The notes beneath the pieces were generated by a model, which made no database searches, was not told the DNA's origin, and worked only from the letters and a program-made list of their open reading frames with translations. Shown here piece after piece: positions 50,770 through 60,196 of a DNA stretch of 64,000 nt (positions are counted from its first letter, which is position 1; each line of letters opens with the position of its first letter). Where the stretch lies: positions 1-64,000 of the forward strand of contig JAQUWE010000002.1 in assembly GCA_028693035.1 (NCBI GenBank). Reading direction: 5' to 3'. The stretch is from Bacilli bacterium. GTDB lineage: Bacteria > Bacillota_I > Bacilli_A > RF39 > UBA660. The translations under genes were made by a program, and so were the position numbers.

Positions 50770-51630
50770 TTATTTTTTCTCAGAAAGATGTGATTTAAGA
50801 GTCGTAATTTTATATCCTTTTTCTTCTGTAAAGGAAATAATACTAGGCAATTCTTTTATAACCTTTTGGGTTACATTAAAAGAAACAATAGAGCCAGCTT
50901 TTATATCCTTTTTTATAGTACTATAAGGTGATTCCTCTATCTTTAAACTAGGTATAATTGTATAATTTTTATACATAGAACAAGTATCTAAAATAAGTTT
51001 ATTTTCTTTTTCAGCGTAGCAGTAACTGAATTTTTTATGTGTCAATTTCTTCATAATGGTATCCATCCATATAAAAGAACTATCATCATAATCTAAATGA
51101 TAACTAAGATTTCCAAGATCATGTCCTTCTTTTACTAATGTATTTATCATATCATTGTTGTTTTCAAACCAATTTCCATCTATAAAGAAGTTTATTTTTA
51201 TTTTTTTTATAGTAGCGATATTTAATAGTTCCTTAATATCTTTTACAGTTGTATTTTTATCGATTAGAAAAATAAAGCTAACCATTTTCTTTTGTGGATT
51301 GCCACCTACTATATATTTTTGATAATTTTTTGAAAAACGAACTTTTGGATAAACATCCTTATATTCTAATAAACTTTCATCAAAATGATCTACTCTTTTC
51401 ATATTGAGATAACTTTTATTAATATCAACTTCTCTTCCTAAAAGCCCTGGTACCATCCCATTTTTTATTAAAACAGATTCTACAGGTTTTTCTTCGTAAC
51501 GACCTTTAACTTCTTTAATTGCGACCATTACTTCATCCATTTCCTTCATAACTGATGTGGTTTTTTCTGTACAGAAAAAGACAAATACAAGCAGTGAAAG
51601 AATCCCAGCTGCTCTAAAAAGGTTCTTCAT
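50770..51630 (-). CDS. degenerate polysaccharide deacetylase-like protein
   Basis: 286 residues: a membrane helix or signal peptide (about 7-22), an unknown linker and a NodB-like fold (about 120-280) with KINFFIDGNWFENNNDMINTLVKEGHDLGNLSYHL-type sequence. The positions of the usual metal ligands are altered (LIDKN for the Asp pair, no HSxxxH), so it is probably inactive as an enzyme. AGGTGA precedes the start. It is between the U32 gene and the lipoprotein gene. Confidence 0.7.
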   Translation of the reverse strand: MKNLFRAAGILSLLVFVFFCTEKTTSVMKEMDEVMVAIKEVKGRYEEKPVESVLIKNGMVPGLLGREVDINKSYLNMKRVDHFDESLLEYKDVYPKVRFSKNYQKYIVGGNPQKKMVSFIFLIDKNTTVKDIKELLNIATIKKIKINFFIDGNWFENNNDMINTLVKEGHDLGNLSYHLDYDDSSFIWMDTIMKKLTHKKFSYCYAEKENKLILDTCSMYKNYTIIPSLKIEESPYSTIKKDIKAGSIVSFNVTQKVIKELPSIISFTEEKGYKITTLKSHLSEKK

Positions 51631-51712
51631 TTTTATCACCTAATAAAAGATATGAAGAAATAAGTGAGTTATGCGTACTAGGAAAATCATTATTTCTTTT
51701 TACAAAAAAAAT

Positions 51713-51728
51713 CAGATTGGGCAATCTG
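51713..51728 (-). terminator. terminator of the amidase-lipoprotein unit
   Basis: CAGATT (51713-51718) pairs with AATCTG (51723-51728), followed by eight T residues on the minus strand. Confidence 0.65.
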
Positions 51729-51751
51729 TTATAACAAAAGCCCTTTCTGAT

Positions 51752-52432
51752 TTATAATCTTCTTTGAATAAATTTTTGACCAAAATACCATAGAAGGAAG
51801 GTAGTGCCACCTGCTATCCCTACTACTAAAACGAGAAGGATAATACTATTTCCCTTAGAAGGTGTTGAAACCTGTTTGGTTATTTTGGATGCTTGAAATA
51901 AAATTTCCTTTGTTTGTGCATTATATTTTGTAATTTTCCAAATATAAGTGTTTCCATCAACCCTGTCTGCATTGTTTTGAAGGACTCTATTGTCCGTAGT
52001 AATAGAAACCTCTGCCCCTTCACTCGTAAGTCTATTTTCCATACCTTTTAACAAACCACCTTGTAGTTTAATAAAAATATAGTCTTTGGTATTTACATAA
52101 ACTGGATATTTAAAGTATTGTAGGGCAAGGGCATTCTTAAAGTTTTCTACATCATGGTCATAAGTAAGCGTAAGTATATTTTTATCTCCACTTTTTACTA
52201 TCTTTTTTTGATATAGAGTTGCTTCTGTTTGTTCTTTGTAAGCATAGTAACTGGTATTTTCTATATCAGTTTCATGATCATCACCTTGTGAGTTTGTCTT
52301 TAAACTATCGAGAGTAAAAGTAACTTTTTCCCTTATTTTTTCACCATCTATGGTCATTTGATACTTAGGTGTACATCCGGTCATAAAAAGTGCAAGTATG
52401 AGAATTGTAATGATTGTCTTTTTTTTCTTCAT
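51752..52432 (-). CDS. lipoprotein with C-terminal membrane helix
   Basis: 226 residues: signal sequence with lipobox FMTGC near residue 20, an extracellular domain of about 160 residues (Thr, Asn and Lys-rich), and a membrane helix near the C-terminus (about 196-215, ILLVLVVGIAGGTTFLLWYF) with a short basic inside tail. Twin anchoring at both ends is unusual. It lies 12 bases after the VirB2-like/amidase gene in one transcript, so it may belong to the same machinery. Family not recognised. Confidence 0.8.
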   Translation of the reverse strand: MKKKKTIITILILALFMTGCTPKYQMTIDGEKIREKVTFTLDSLKTNSQGDDHETDIENTSYYAYKEQTEATLYQKKIVKSGDKNILTLTYDHDVENFKNALALQYFKYPVYVNTKDYIFIKLQGGLLKGMENRLTSEGAEVSITTDNRVLQNNADRVDGNTYIWKITKYNAQTKEILFQASKITKQVSTPSKGNSIILLVLVVGIAGGTTFLLWYFGQKFIQRRL

Positions 52433-52444
52433 ATTTCCTCCTAC

Positions 52445-53518
52445 TTAAGATCCTTTAATGGCTTTGGCTATATCCTTGGCAATTTTTTCTTGATTATTTT
52501 TGTATCTACCCATAGCTACTGCATTGTCATAAAATTCTACTTCTATATAGGTTGTATCTATTCCTTTTTGATTTTGGAAGAAATTCCAGTTTCCTAGTGT
52601 ACCTCCACTAAATCCTTGTATCTGTCTATTATATCCAGTATAAGAAGATACTTTATCTAAAATGCTTTTTCCTATTGAGGATACTTTTTCTGTTTCTCCT
52701 CCATTCGTAATAAGTTCTGTCCCATAAGCACCACTGCCTGCGGCATTAAAGTGAATTTCGATAACATGGCTAAAAGTAGACCAGTATCCTTCGTTTTCTA
52801 AAGTTTGGAATGCTGCTGCATATCCTCCACTACCACTTCTTGCGCAAAGGAAAGATGCTTCCATGGCTTCACTATCAGTGTCTCCAGTAAGAAGTTGATT
52901 TGCAATAACAGCATTGATGTCTTCTGCTAATAAGGCCTTTTTTAGAGAAAGCGCTAACGAACGTGTTTCTGTTTCTTCCGCATAACCACTTGACGTCTTT
53001 CCACGACAATCGTTACAACTATCACATTCTGGACTTGATGCGTGCCCTGCAATAATCAAAACACCACCACCATTTTTATCAGAATTACTGGCAAAATTTA
53101 TAGTTTTTCTAAGAGCAAGTGCAATCGCATCTTTTTGTTGGCTGGTTAATTGTCTAGCAAGATCTTCTGCTTCTGCCTCCGCCTTAGAAACTTCTTGTTC
53201 TTGTATTTCTAAAGCCTTGATATGTTCTTCATTGGCATTGATCCAACAATCTGTAGACTGGAGCCCGGCTTCTCCCAAAAGAGAAAGCGCTGTATTTAAA
53301 ATGACAGGTACTAAGAAAACAATGACAGCCGCTAAAAAACGATTGATTATTTTTTTTATAATTTGCGGTGTTTTATCCATAGCAGATACAATTAATTTTA
53401 CAATATCTATCATAGCAAAAACAATTAGAATGATAGGAGCCGCTATCTGAATAATTTGTAGCATATTTTTAACAAGTAAAATAATTTTTAAAACACCTGA
53501 TGCATCACATTGTAACAC
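52445..53518 (-). CDS. VirB2-like domain fused to N-acetylmuramoyl-L-alanine amidase
   Basis: 357 residues. Residues about 12-90 are a VirB2-like pair of membrane helices (IAAPIILIVFAMIDIVKLIVSAM and RFLAAVIVFLVPVILNTALSLL), with the same pattern as the proteins at 43780 and 32688. A charged, helical linker (100-135) leads to an Amidase_3 domain with zinc ligands H159 (IIAGHA), E184 (ETETRS) and H256 (IEIHFNA) and catalytic-type Glu near 325-327 (YIEVEF). A CDSCNDC cluster (165-171) sits in it. The enzyme would cut peptide stems from glycan outside the membrane. GTG start with AGGTGA upstream. Confidence 0.85.
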   Translation of the reverse strand: MLQCDASGVLKIILLVKNMLQIIQIAAPIILIVFAMIDIVKLIVSAMDKTPQIIKKIINRFLAAVIVFLVPVILNTALSLLGEAGLQSTDCWINANEEHIKALEIQEQEVSKAEAEAEDLARQLTSQQKDAIALALRKTINFASNSDKNGGGVLIIAGHASSPECDSCNDCRGKTSSGYAEETETRSLALSLKKALLAEDINAVIANQLLTGDTDSEAMEASFLCARSGSGGYAAAFQTLENEGYWSTFSHVIEIHFNAAGSGAYGTELITNGGETEKVSSIGKSILDKVSSYTGYNRQIQGFSGGTLGNWNFFQNQKGIDTTYIEVEFYDNAVAMGRYKNNQEKIAKDIAKAIKGS

Positions 53519-53541
53519 CCTATCACCTACTATCTATGCAC

Positions 53542-53570
53542 ATTATATCATGAATATAAGAAGTGTGTAA
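53542..53570 (-). promoter_or_regulatory. sigma-A promoter of the VirB2-amidase unit
   Basis: On the minus strand TTACAC (53565-53570) and TATAAT (53542-53547) are 17 bases apart, before the GTG start at 53518. Confidence 0.6.
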
Positions 53571-53572
53571 AC

Positions 53573-54673
53573 TTATTTAACATCTTCATTCAGTGGTTCT
53601 AATTCTTTTAAAATAAACTTTCCATTATGACGAATTAAGACATCATCAAAATAGATATCTCCTCCTCCATACTCTTCTCTTTGAATCAGTACCATGTCCC
53701 AGTGGACAGAAGATTCATTTCCATTATATGCTTCTTTGTAGGCAGCACCTGGTGTAAAATGAATGCTTCCTATAATTTTTTCATCAAATAAAATATCACC
53801 CATAGGTTCTCTGATATAAGGATTGAGTCCAAAGGCAAATTCTCCTACATATCTACTGCCTTCATCGGTATCAAAAATTTCATTTAACTTTTCATTGTCA
53901 TCTTGACAGGTTGCCTTTACAATTTTTCCTTTTTCAAAAGTCAACGAGACATTGTGGTATACATCCCCTCTATAAGGAGAAGGAGTATTGTATGTAATGG
54001 TTCCTTCAATACTGTCTTTTACAGGTGCGGTAAAAATTTCTCCATCTGGAATATTGGATTCACCCATGCATGGTATGGCTGGAATGTCTTTAATCGAAAA
54101 GGTAATATCTGTATCTTTTCCTGTGACTCTTACCTTATCTGTTTTTTCCATCAATTTTTTTAAAGGTTCTATTTTTTCTTTCATTTCTGCATAATTATAA
54201 ACCATTGTTTTAAATGCATATTCATAGAATTCTTCATAAGGCATTTTGGCTTTATACGCATCTATAATAGAAGGGTAATTGAGCAGTACCCATTTTCTTT
54301 CATTGGTTCTTATATCACTAAGTGCTCTTGTCGCTTTTCCTATTTTAGCACGTACTTCGGCAGGTACATGTCTCTCTTCATACTCATTTCCATTATAAAA
54401 GATGGTAATAAAACTATCATAATGTTCTACTTCAAATTCTTTTCTTACTTTGATTTCATCAATACAATTGTCTTTTGTATTTTCAAGTAAGATAGCATTT
54501 ACATCCGCATCTACTCTTTTGGTAAAGGGAATGCCTTTTTTAGAAACAATTTCTTTAATTAAATATTTGACTAAATTTTTACTACTATCATCCATATACG
54601 TAATTAAAACTCTTTCGTTTTCTTCTACTTTTAATGAATAATTAACAACGGTCTTACTTAATTTTTCTTCCAT
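53573..54673 (-). CDS. M29-family aminopeptidase (AmpS/T-like)
   Basis: 366 residues of the thermophilic aminopeptidase family. Conserved stretches are MGESNIPDGEIFTAPV (metal-binding part), EFAFGLNP and HFTPGAAYKEAYNGNESSVHWDMVL at the C-terminus, which supply the two-metal ligands (Glu, His and Asp). Cytoplasmic peptide breakdown is the family role. GGAAAG lies about nine bases before the ATG of MEEKLSKT, so the start is used instead of the ATG 27 bases upstream. Confidence 0.9.
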   Translation of the reverse strand: MEEKLSKTVVNYSLKVEENERVLITYMDDSSKNLVKYLIKEIVSKKGIPFTKRVDADVNAILLENTKDNCIDEIKVRKEFEVEHYDSFITIFYNGNEYEERHVPAEVRAKIGKATRALSDIRTNERKWVLLNYPSIIDAYKAKMPYEEFYEYAFKTMVYNYAEMKEKIEPLKKLMEKTDKVRVTGKDTDITFSIKDIPAIPCMGESNIPDGEIFTAPVKDSIEGTITYNTPSPYRGDVYHNVSLTFEKGKIVKATCQDDNEKLNEIFDTDEGSRYVGEFAFGLNPYIREPMGDILFDEKIIGSIHFTPGAAYKEAYNGNESSVHWDMVLIQREEYGGGDIYFDDVLIRHNGKFILKELEPLNEDVK

Positions 54674-54726
54674 ATTTTCACTCTTTCCTATTTTTATCAT
54701 ATATATACAATGAAAGGAGTTTTTTT

Positions 54727-55017
54727 ATGTATCCAAATTATACAAGTATAAATCCAAATACAGTTCCTTCCTATCAACAAAATAGAGTCCCAGCTACCCC
54801 TTACATGGGCTCTAATACTTCTATGCAAAATGTAGGCACTGATGACCGTTTTATCGCTGGCGGTTTTCTTGCTCCATTTCTTTTAGGTGGTATTACTGGA
54901 GGACTTTTAGCACCTGCCTTTTATAATAACGGTGGGGGAGGATATGGTAGACCTGTTTATAACACCTATTATTATCCAAATCAACCCTATTATTATTATG
55001 GGCCTTATTACCGTTAG
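54727..55017 (+). CDS. Tyr/Pro/Asn-rich small protein, coat-like
   Basis: 96 residues: an Asn/Pro/Thr/Gln-rich N-terminal part, a Gly-rich hydrophobic middle (GGFLAPFLLGGITGGLLAPAFY, about 44-65) and a Tyr-rich end (YYYPNQPYYYYGPYY). Spore coat and crust proteins of Bacillus often have this composition, but no family is recognised. GAAAGGAG lies seven bases before the ATG, and a hairpin terminator follows. An ATACAAT box sits upstream. Function inferred from composition only. Confidence 0.65.
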   Translation: MYPNYTSINPNTVPSYQQNRVPATPYMGSNTSMQNVGTDDRFIAGGFLAPFLLGGITGGLLAPAFYNNGGGGYGRPVYNTYYYPNQPYYYYGPYYR

Positions 55018-55025
55018 GTATTCAA

Positions 55026-55057
55026 AAGCTAGTTTCTTATAAGAAGCTAGTTTTTTT
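55026..55057 (+). terminator. terminator of the coat-like gene
   Basis: AGCTAGTTTCTT pairs with AAGAAGCTAGTT, two G-T pairs included, then seven T residues. Confidence 0.65.
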
Positions 55058-55084
55058 GTAACATTCTCCAAAGACTGACATTTT
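55058..55084. repeat. intergenic repeated motif, copy 2
   Basis: GTAACATTCTCCAAAGAC then TG and ACATTTT. The 18-base core is identical to that at 28497-28514. It follows the terminator hairpin of the coat-like gene. Confidence 0.6.
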
Positions 55085-55120
55085 TCTTAAATATGTAAAG
55101 TATTTTATAAAAAAAGAAGC

Positions 55121-56674
55121 TTATTTTGCTTCTTCTGTTGCTCTTGTTTCTCTAATAACCGTTACTTTGATAGTACCCGGATATTGTAAAGACTCTTCAA
55201 TCTTATTTTTAATATCACGCGCTACTTTATAGCTTGTTACGTCATCTACTTCATCTGGTTTTACAATGACTCTAAGTTCTCTACCTGCTTGGACAGCAAA
55301 ACTCTTATCAATGCCTTCCATACCGTTTGCGATGGCTTCTAGATCTTGTAATCTTTTTACATAATTTTCTAATGAATCATTACGTGCACCAGGTCTTGAT
55401 GCAGATAAAGTATCTGCGATCGCAACGATTTCAGAAATAATGCTTGTTGCTTCTTTATCTCCATGATGAGATTCGATTGCATTAATGACTGTATCATTTT
55501 CTCTATAACGTCTTGCAAGATCAGCTCCGATACTCACATGGCTGCCTTCCATTTCATGATCCACAGCTTTCCCTATATCATGTAGAAGTCCTGCTCTTTT
55601 GGCAAGCACAACATTTTCCCCCATTTCAGAAGCCATAATACCTGATAAGTAAGCCACTTCAATGGAATGTTTTAAAGCATTTTGCCCATAGCTTGTTCTA
55701 AAGTGAAGTCTACCAATTAATTCAACAAGTTCTGGATCTACTTTGGTAATACCTAATTCAAATAAGGCACTATCTCCATATTCCATTACTTTTGCTTTAA
55801 TATCTTTAGAGGTTTTATCGTATACTTCCTCTATTCTTGTTGGATGAATTCTTCCATCTTTAATAAGGGTTTCAATTGTAATTCTTGCGATTTCTCTACG
55901 GTAAGGATCAAAACTTGATAAAACAATAGCTTCGGGTGTATCATCAATAATTAAATCAACGCCTGTAACTGCTTCTATCGTTCTAATATTTCTTCCTTCT
56001 CTACCAATGATACGACCTTTCATATCATCACTAGGAAGATTGACTACCGTTACTGTTTGATCATTTACTACATCTCCTGCATACTTTTGCATGCTTGAGA
56101 CAAGAAGTGATTTTGACTTTTTATCTACTTCTAATTTTGCTTCTGCTTCTCTATCTTTAATATAAGCAGCGATTTCTAAATGCATCATTTCTTCTATTTT
56201 TTTTAAGACAAGCTCTCTGGCTTCTTTGTTACTATATCCTGCTATTTTCTCGAGCAATGTAATTTGCTCTTTTTTGACTTCGTCCACTTTTACCTTTTCA
56301 TCTTGTACTTCTTTTTGTTTATGCATTAAATTATTTTCTTTTTCCTCTAACATTTGCTCTCTATTTTGAAGCGTTTGATCTCTTCTATCCATGTTAGATT
56401 CTCTTGTAAGAAGCCTATCTTCAGATTCTTTTATTTCTTCTTTTTTTTCTTTAATCTGGGCTTCCATTTCATTTTTTAATTTATATGATTCTTCTTTGGC
56501 TTCTAATAAAAAGTCTCTTTTTATCTTTTCTGCTTCTTTTTTACTTTTTTCCAAAAGTTTTTCGACTTTTTTAGAAGCGGAAGAACCTTTCACATAATTC
56601 AATATAAACATCGCGATGATGCCTGTACAAATACCAACTAGAACAAGTAAAATGGAGAATATTACTATATTCAT
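55121..56674 (-). CDS. rny: ribonuclease Y
   Basis: Membrane-bound endoribonuclease that initiates mRNA decay in Firmicutes. 517 residues: one N-terminal helix (about 3-28), a long coiled coil (30-190), a KH domain with [26 protein letters not shown] (about 215-245) and an HD domain with [17 protein letters not shown] (about 365-380). Downstream of recA, as in Bacillus. Confidence 0.96.
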   Translation of the reverse strand: MNIVIFSILLVLVGICTGIIAMFILNYVKGSSASKKVEKLLEKSKKEAEKIKRDFLLEAKEESYKLKNEMEAQIKEKKEEIKESEDRLLTRESNMDRRDQTLQNREQMLEEKENNLMHKQKEVQDEKVKVDEVKKEQITLLEKIAGYSNKEARELVLKKIEEMMHLEIAAYIKDREAEAKLEVDKKSKSLLVSSMQKYAGDVVNDQTVTVVNLPSDDMKGRIIGREGRNIRTIEAVTGVDLIIDDTPEAIVLSSFDPYRREIARITIETLIKDGRIHPTRIEEVYDKTSKDIKAKVMEYGDSALFELGITKVDPELVELIGRLHFRTSYGQNALKHSIEVAYLSGIMASEMGENVVLAKRAGLLHDIGKAVDHEMEGSHVSIGADLARRYRENDTVINAIESHHGDKEATSIISEIVAIADTLSASRPGARNDSLENYVKRLQDLEAIANGMEGIDKSFAVQAGRELRVIVKPDEVDDVTSYKVARDIKNKIEESLQYPGTIKVTVIRETRATEEAK

Positions 56675-56786
56675 AATTTCCCTCCACTATCTATCTCAAA
56701 GGCACATTTATGTTCCTTCTACTTCTATTTTAATTGGTATAAGGCAATAAGTCAAGGTAAAATTTTCATGGATACCCATATAAAAA

Positions 56787-56812
56787 AAACCGATTATTTT
56801 TCTTCGGTTTTT
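56787..56812 (-). terminator. terminator of recA
   Basis: AAAACCGA pairs with TCGGTTTT, followed by T residues on the minus strand. It overlaps the last codons of recA. Confidence 0.6.
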
Positions 56813-57819
56813 TCTTTTGGTACTTCTTTTCCAATTCCATAAAAGTCTCTTGTTTTTTGGAAAATTTCTTCTCTAAGTTTTGGATTGTTTTTAAGGAGTT
56901 CTTTGACATTTTCTTTTCCTTGACCAAGTTTTTCTCCCTTGTAAGCATACCATGCTCCAGATTTTTCTATGATTTTGGCTTCACTTGCTAAGTCGACAAT
57001 TTCGCCTTCTTGTGAAACACCTTCTCCATACATAATATCTACTGAACAATTTTTAAATGGAGGTGCCATTTTATTTTTAACTACTTTAATATTGGTTTTA
57101 TTTCCAATAATATCTGTTCCCAGTTTAATTTGTTCTGATCTTCTGATTTCAAGACGAACAGAAGAATAGAATTTAAGGGCTCTACCACCTGGTGTTACTT
57201 CTGGATTCCCAAACATAACCCCCACTTTTTCTCTTAATTGATTGATAAAAATAGCAATGGTTCCTGTTTTATTGATAACACCTGATAATTTACGAAGTGC
57301 CTGACTCATAAGTCTTGCTTGTAAACCTACGTGTGAATCACCCATTTCTCCTTCAATTTCAGCTTGTGGTACTAAAGCAGCAACAGAGTCTATGACTACA
57401 ATACTAATGGCACCACTTCTTACTAGAGCTTCACAAATTTCTAATGCTTGCTCTCCATTGTCTGGTTGTGACAATAAAAGTTCATCTGTATTAACACCTA
57501 GTCTAGCCGCATACTGTGGATCTAGTGAGTTTTCTGCATCTATAAAGGCAACTCTTCCACCCGCTTTTTGTGCTTCTGCTATCGCATGTAATGCAAAAGT
57601 TGTTTTTCCTGATGATTCTGGTCCATAAATTTCTACAATTCTTCCTTTTGGATATCCACCAATTCCAAGTGCTATATCTAAAGATAATGAACCACTTGAA
57701 ATTACATCTATTTTTCTAATACCTTGGTCTCCTAATTTCATAACAGAACCTTTTCCAAATTGTTTTTCAATATCGCTTAATACTTGATCTAATGTTTTAT
57801 CATTTGCTGTTTTTGCCAT
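56794..57819 (-). CDS. recA: recombinase RecA
   Basis: 341 residues. Walker [10 protein letters not shown] near residue 65, the [18 protein letters not shown] region, the loop L1 and L2 segments and the [30 protein letters not shown] block near 192-220 are all conserved. It has a sigma-A promoter (57849-57877) with an SOS-box-like palindrome at 57888-57899. It drives homologous recombination and the SOS response. AGGAGG precedes the start. Confidence 0.98.
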   Translation of the reverse strand: MAKTANDKTLDQVLSDIEKQFGKGSVMKLGDQGIRKIDVISSGSLSLDIALGIGGYPKGRIVEIYGPESSGKTTFALHAIAEAQKAGGRVAFIDAENSLDPQYAARLGVNTDELLLSQPDNGEQALEICEALVRSGAISIVVIDSVAALVPQAEIEGEMGDSHVGLQARLMSQALRKLSGVINKTGTIAIFINQLREKVGVMFGNPEVTPGGRALKFYSSVRLEIRRSEQIKLGTDIIGNKTNIKVVKNKMAPPFKNCSVDIMYGEGVSQEGEIVDLASEAKIIEKSGAWYAYKGEKLGQGKENVKELLKNNPKLREEIFQKTRDFYGIGKEVPKEKTEEK

Positions 57820-57848
57820 GATAAGTTCCTCCTAACTTCAACACTATC

Positions 57849-57877
57849 ATTGTATACCATAAAAAAAAGAAAGTCAA
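57849..57877 (-). promoter_or_regulatory. sigma-A promoter of recA
   Basis: On the minus strand TTGACT (57872-57877) and TACAAT (57849-57854) are 17 bases apart. Confidence 0.75.
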
Positions 57878-57887
57878 TACTTAAAGC

Positions 57888-57899
57888 AAACATTTGTTT
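57888..57899. promoter_or_regulatory. SOS-box-like palindrome upstream of recA
   Basis: AAACATTTGTTT lies ten bases upstream of the recA -35. It differs from the Gram-positive box GAACNNNNGTTC only at the outer bases. LexA is not in the window, so binding is inferred. Confidence 0.5.
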
Positions 57900-57926
57900 A
57901 CCAAAATTTACATGCTTATTTTGGTA
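57899..57926 (+). terminator. hairpin with T run, plus strand
   Basis: TACCAAAAT (57899-57907) pairs with ATTTTGGTA (57918-57926), followed by C and then a T run on the plus strand. No plus-strand gene precedes it, so its role is unclear. Confidence 0.4.
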
Positions 57927-57965
57927 CTTTTTTTTAATTGCTTATAACTTTCTTTGTTTTTGGAT

Positions 57966-59615
57966 TTAAGAATTAGCTAAAGTTAATTTTTTGTTTTTAA
58001 AACTTTTTTCTAAATCATTATAGTGCATGATTTGGTTGATTTTAAAGAGTGTAACAGAGAGTTCTTTAATTTGTATATCACTGAGTTGGTGTTCTACAGT
58101 AAAGAGTGTTAAACCTTCTATGAGTTCATCATAATAGAGAAGCATTTGTGTATCAAGTTGTGACAGTTCTTTATTAAAATAGGCGGTACTTTGTATTTCT
58201 AATAATTTTTTTTGATAAAAATTTTCTAGTAAATTTCCAATATTAAAGTCTTTTTGTGGAAATAGAAAACCTATTTTCATAAGATCTAATACATCTGCAA
58301 ACCATTCTTGTAAAGATAAATCACGATTGTATAAAAGTTGATGTAGAGCTTGTTTCTTTTTACTAGGTTTTGTCTCTTCCATTTCTAATAGCAAGTCACT
58401 TGTCTTTTTTCTTGTTCCATCTTCTTTGTATTCAAGACCTAAATCCGGATATTTTTGCATATATTCTTTTTTATTTGGACAGCATTGCTCAAATAAAATA
58501 TCGATTGGGTATTTTTTGCCTTTAAAGATTCTGTCTTTACTTTGTAATTTAAGAGAAATCGCTTCTATTTGTTTTCTTAGATTTATTTTCTTTTGCTCTA
58601 GTTGTTTTGGAAAGTGTTTTTCTAAATATTTTAAATAAGAGACATGGCCTATTTTTTCTACTTCCCATTCAGAAAAGAGAGAAGTATAATTTTCTATATA
58701 AAATTGATCTTTTTGATTGTATAACATCATTCTTAAAACATCTTCTTTGCTGTGGATATTATTGGTTAAAGAATTTTTTTCTTCTAAAATTTCTAAATCT
58801 TTTTGGTAATGGGCCAATTCATGATAGGAAACAGATAAGCCATCTAAGAAATCTAATACATCATCATTTTTGCAAAAGCCTTTCATATTTTGCGCATACA
58901 GATATATTTTTTTATCTTTATAAACAATATCTCCTCTTTTGTTTTCTGGAACCCTTTCTTTGGATACTATCATACTATAAGGAATTCCCTCATTTTTTAA
59001 TTTTGTATTGCCAATGGTTTCTAATATACCTATTTTAAATTCCATATCAATAAAAGAATTTGGAATAGAGAGTTTTTTTGCATATTTTAATAAGAAAATA
59101 GCCATTTCTTCTGTTAAAAAGTTTTTCCCATCTTTTTTATAAAATTCCATCATACCAATCCACTGACAAGTATCCATATTTTTTTCTGTTTCCATTTTCT
59201 TTTTATACATTTGATGGACATCCTTTGTGTAGGAATCTCTATCAAAAAATTCTATAAAGGAATCAAATTTGTCTTCACTGACTGCAATAATGTCAGAGAC
59301 AATGCCTTTTATACTAGAATGAAGAAGTTCTACAATAACAGGATCTTCATAGAAGTGTTGCGGATTTTTGTTTAACTTTTCTTGTACATATATATAAAGA
59401 TAACGATAAATAAATAATCCTTTCCCATGTACAGAATCTTCATTACTTTTTTGAATTTTATCAATTAAGTAAAGTTGTAGCCATGGTAAATAAACATCTT
59501 TTTTAGGAGATTTTAAGAATTGTTCAAAACTTTCATCCAATTCTAATATAAAGGAAGATAATACTTGCCAATTTTCTTTAAAAAAAGTTTCATTTCTTAG
59601 TAATAATTCAACCAT
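57966..59615 (-). CDS. large unknown protein with an HExxH motif
   Basis: 549 residues, no signal peptide. HELAH at 265-269 in SVSYHELAHYQKDL is a gluzincin-type zinc site, and FSEWEVEKIG (about 314-323) is a candidate place for the third ligand. Around it are long Lys-rich helical stretches. A second HExxH protein with the same spacing pattern (HETEH, then NPRERLA) is at 222-1016, but they share little else. Transcribed downstream of the SASP genes and towards recA. Family not recognised. Confidence 0.7.
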   Translation of the reverse strand: MVELLLRNETFFKENWQVLSSFILELDESFEQFLKSPKKDVYLPWLQLYLIDKIQKSNEDSVHGKGLFIYRYLYIYVQEKLNKNPQHFYEDPVIVELLHSSIKGIVSDIIAVSEDKFDSFIEFFDRDSYTKDVHQMYKKKMETEKNMDTCQWIGMMEFYKKDGKNFLTEEMAIFLLKYAKKLSIPNSFIDMEFKIGILETIGNTKLKNEGIPYSMIVSKERVPENKRGDIVYKDKKIYLYAQNMKGFCKNDDVLDFLDGLSVSYHELAHYQKDLEILEEKNSLTNNIHSKEDVLRMMLYNQKDQFYIENYTSLFSEWEVEKIGHVSYLKYLEKHFPKQLEQKKINLRKQIEAISLKLQSKDRIFKGKKYPIDILFEQCCPNKKEYMQKYPDLGLEYKEDGTRKKTSDLLLEMEETKPSKKKQALHQLLYNRDLSLQEWFADVLDLMKIGFLFPQKDFNIGNLLENFYQKKLLEIQSTAYFNKELSQLDTQMLLYYDELIEGLTLFTVEHQLSDIQIKELSVTLFKINQIMHYNDLEKSFKNKKLTLANS

Positions 59616-59676
59616 TTTATCACCTCTGGACGGCCTATTATACCACTTCTTTTAAAAAAAGCAAATTGACTAAAAA

Positions 59677-59697
59677 AACAGTGACAAAGTCACTGTT
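59677..59697 (-). terminator. terminator of the 59701-59898 SASP gene
   Basis: AACAGTGAC (59677-59685) and GTCACTGTT (59689-59697) form a perfect nine-base stem with a three-base loop, followed by six T residues on the minus strand. Confidence 0.8.
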
Positions 59698-59700
59698 TCT

Positions 59701-59898
59701 CTATTTATTATGTTCTACATTTGCATAATATTGTTTACCAAGTTCTACAAGTCTTTTGGTCATTTCTCCACCAACAGTTCCATTTAATCTTGAGCTTGTA
59801 TCTGCACCTAGCTGAATGCCAAGTTCATTTGCAATCTCATATTTAAGCTGTTCTACTGCTTTTTTAGACCCTGGTACGATAAGTTTATTTTGTTTCAT
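59701..59898 (-). CDS. alpha/beta-type small acid-soluble spore protein
   Basis: 65 residues with the SASP core: [23 protein letters not shown], then [24 protein letters not shown]. The Glu-Ile step in KYEIANE is the expected GPR protease cut site. These proteins coat and protect DNA in the forespore and feed amino acids to the germinating cell. It follows the other SASP gene by 61 bases with a hairpin between. AGGTGAAGGAAAGGC precedes the ATG. Confidence 0.95.
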   Translation of the reverse strand: MKQNKLIVPGSKKAVEQLKYEIANELGIQLGADTSSRLNGTVGGEMTKRLVELGKQYYANVEHNK

Positions 59899-59927
59899 GC
59901 CTTTCCTTCACCTACTTACTAAAAAAA

Positions 59928-59945
59928 GACAGCACGTAGACTGTC
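59928..59945 (-). terminator. terminator of the 59960-60172 SASP gene
   Basis: GACAG (59928-59932) pairs with CTGTC (59941-59945), with a T run on the minus strand. Confidence 0.5.
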
Positions 59946-59959
59946 CATTTCTATTTAAA

Positions 59960-60172
59960 TTATTTAGATTGGTAGCTTCTACCTCCTAATTGTTGTTCAC
60001 CCATTTGAACTAATCTTTTAGTGATTTCTCCACCAACAGAACCGTTTGCTCTTGAAGTAGCATCTGGACCCATAGTTACACCTAGTTCAGTAGCGATTTC
60101 ATATTTCATTTGTTCAATAGCTTGTTTAGCTCCTGGAACAACTAATTTACTAGTTGACATTTTATTGTTCAT
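59960..60172 (-). CDS. alpha/beta-type small acid-soluble spore protein
   Basis: 70 residues, paralog of the gene at 59701-59898: [25 protein letters not shown], then [25 protein letters not shown]. The GPR cut site is again in KYEIATE. Both carry the G-x-VGGE helix pattern that binds DNA. A sigma-G-like promoter is at 60197-60226. GGAGGTGAAAC precedes the start; a second Met at residue 5 is possible. Confidence 0.95.
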   Translation of the reverse strand: MNNKMSTSKLVVPGAKQAIEQMKYEIATELGVTMGPDATSRANGSVGGEITKRLVQMGEQQLGGRSYQSK

Positions 60173-60196
60173 TTCGTTTCACCTCCTGTACACTAA

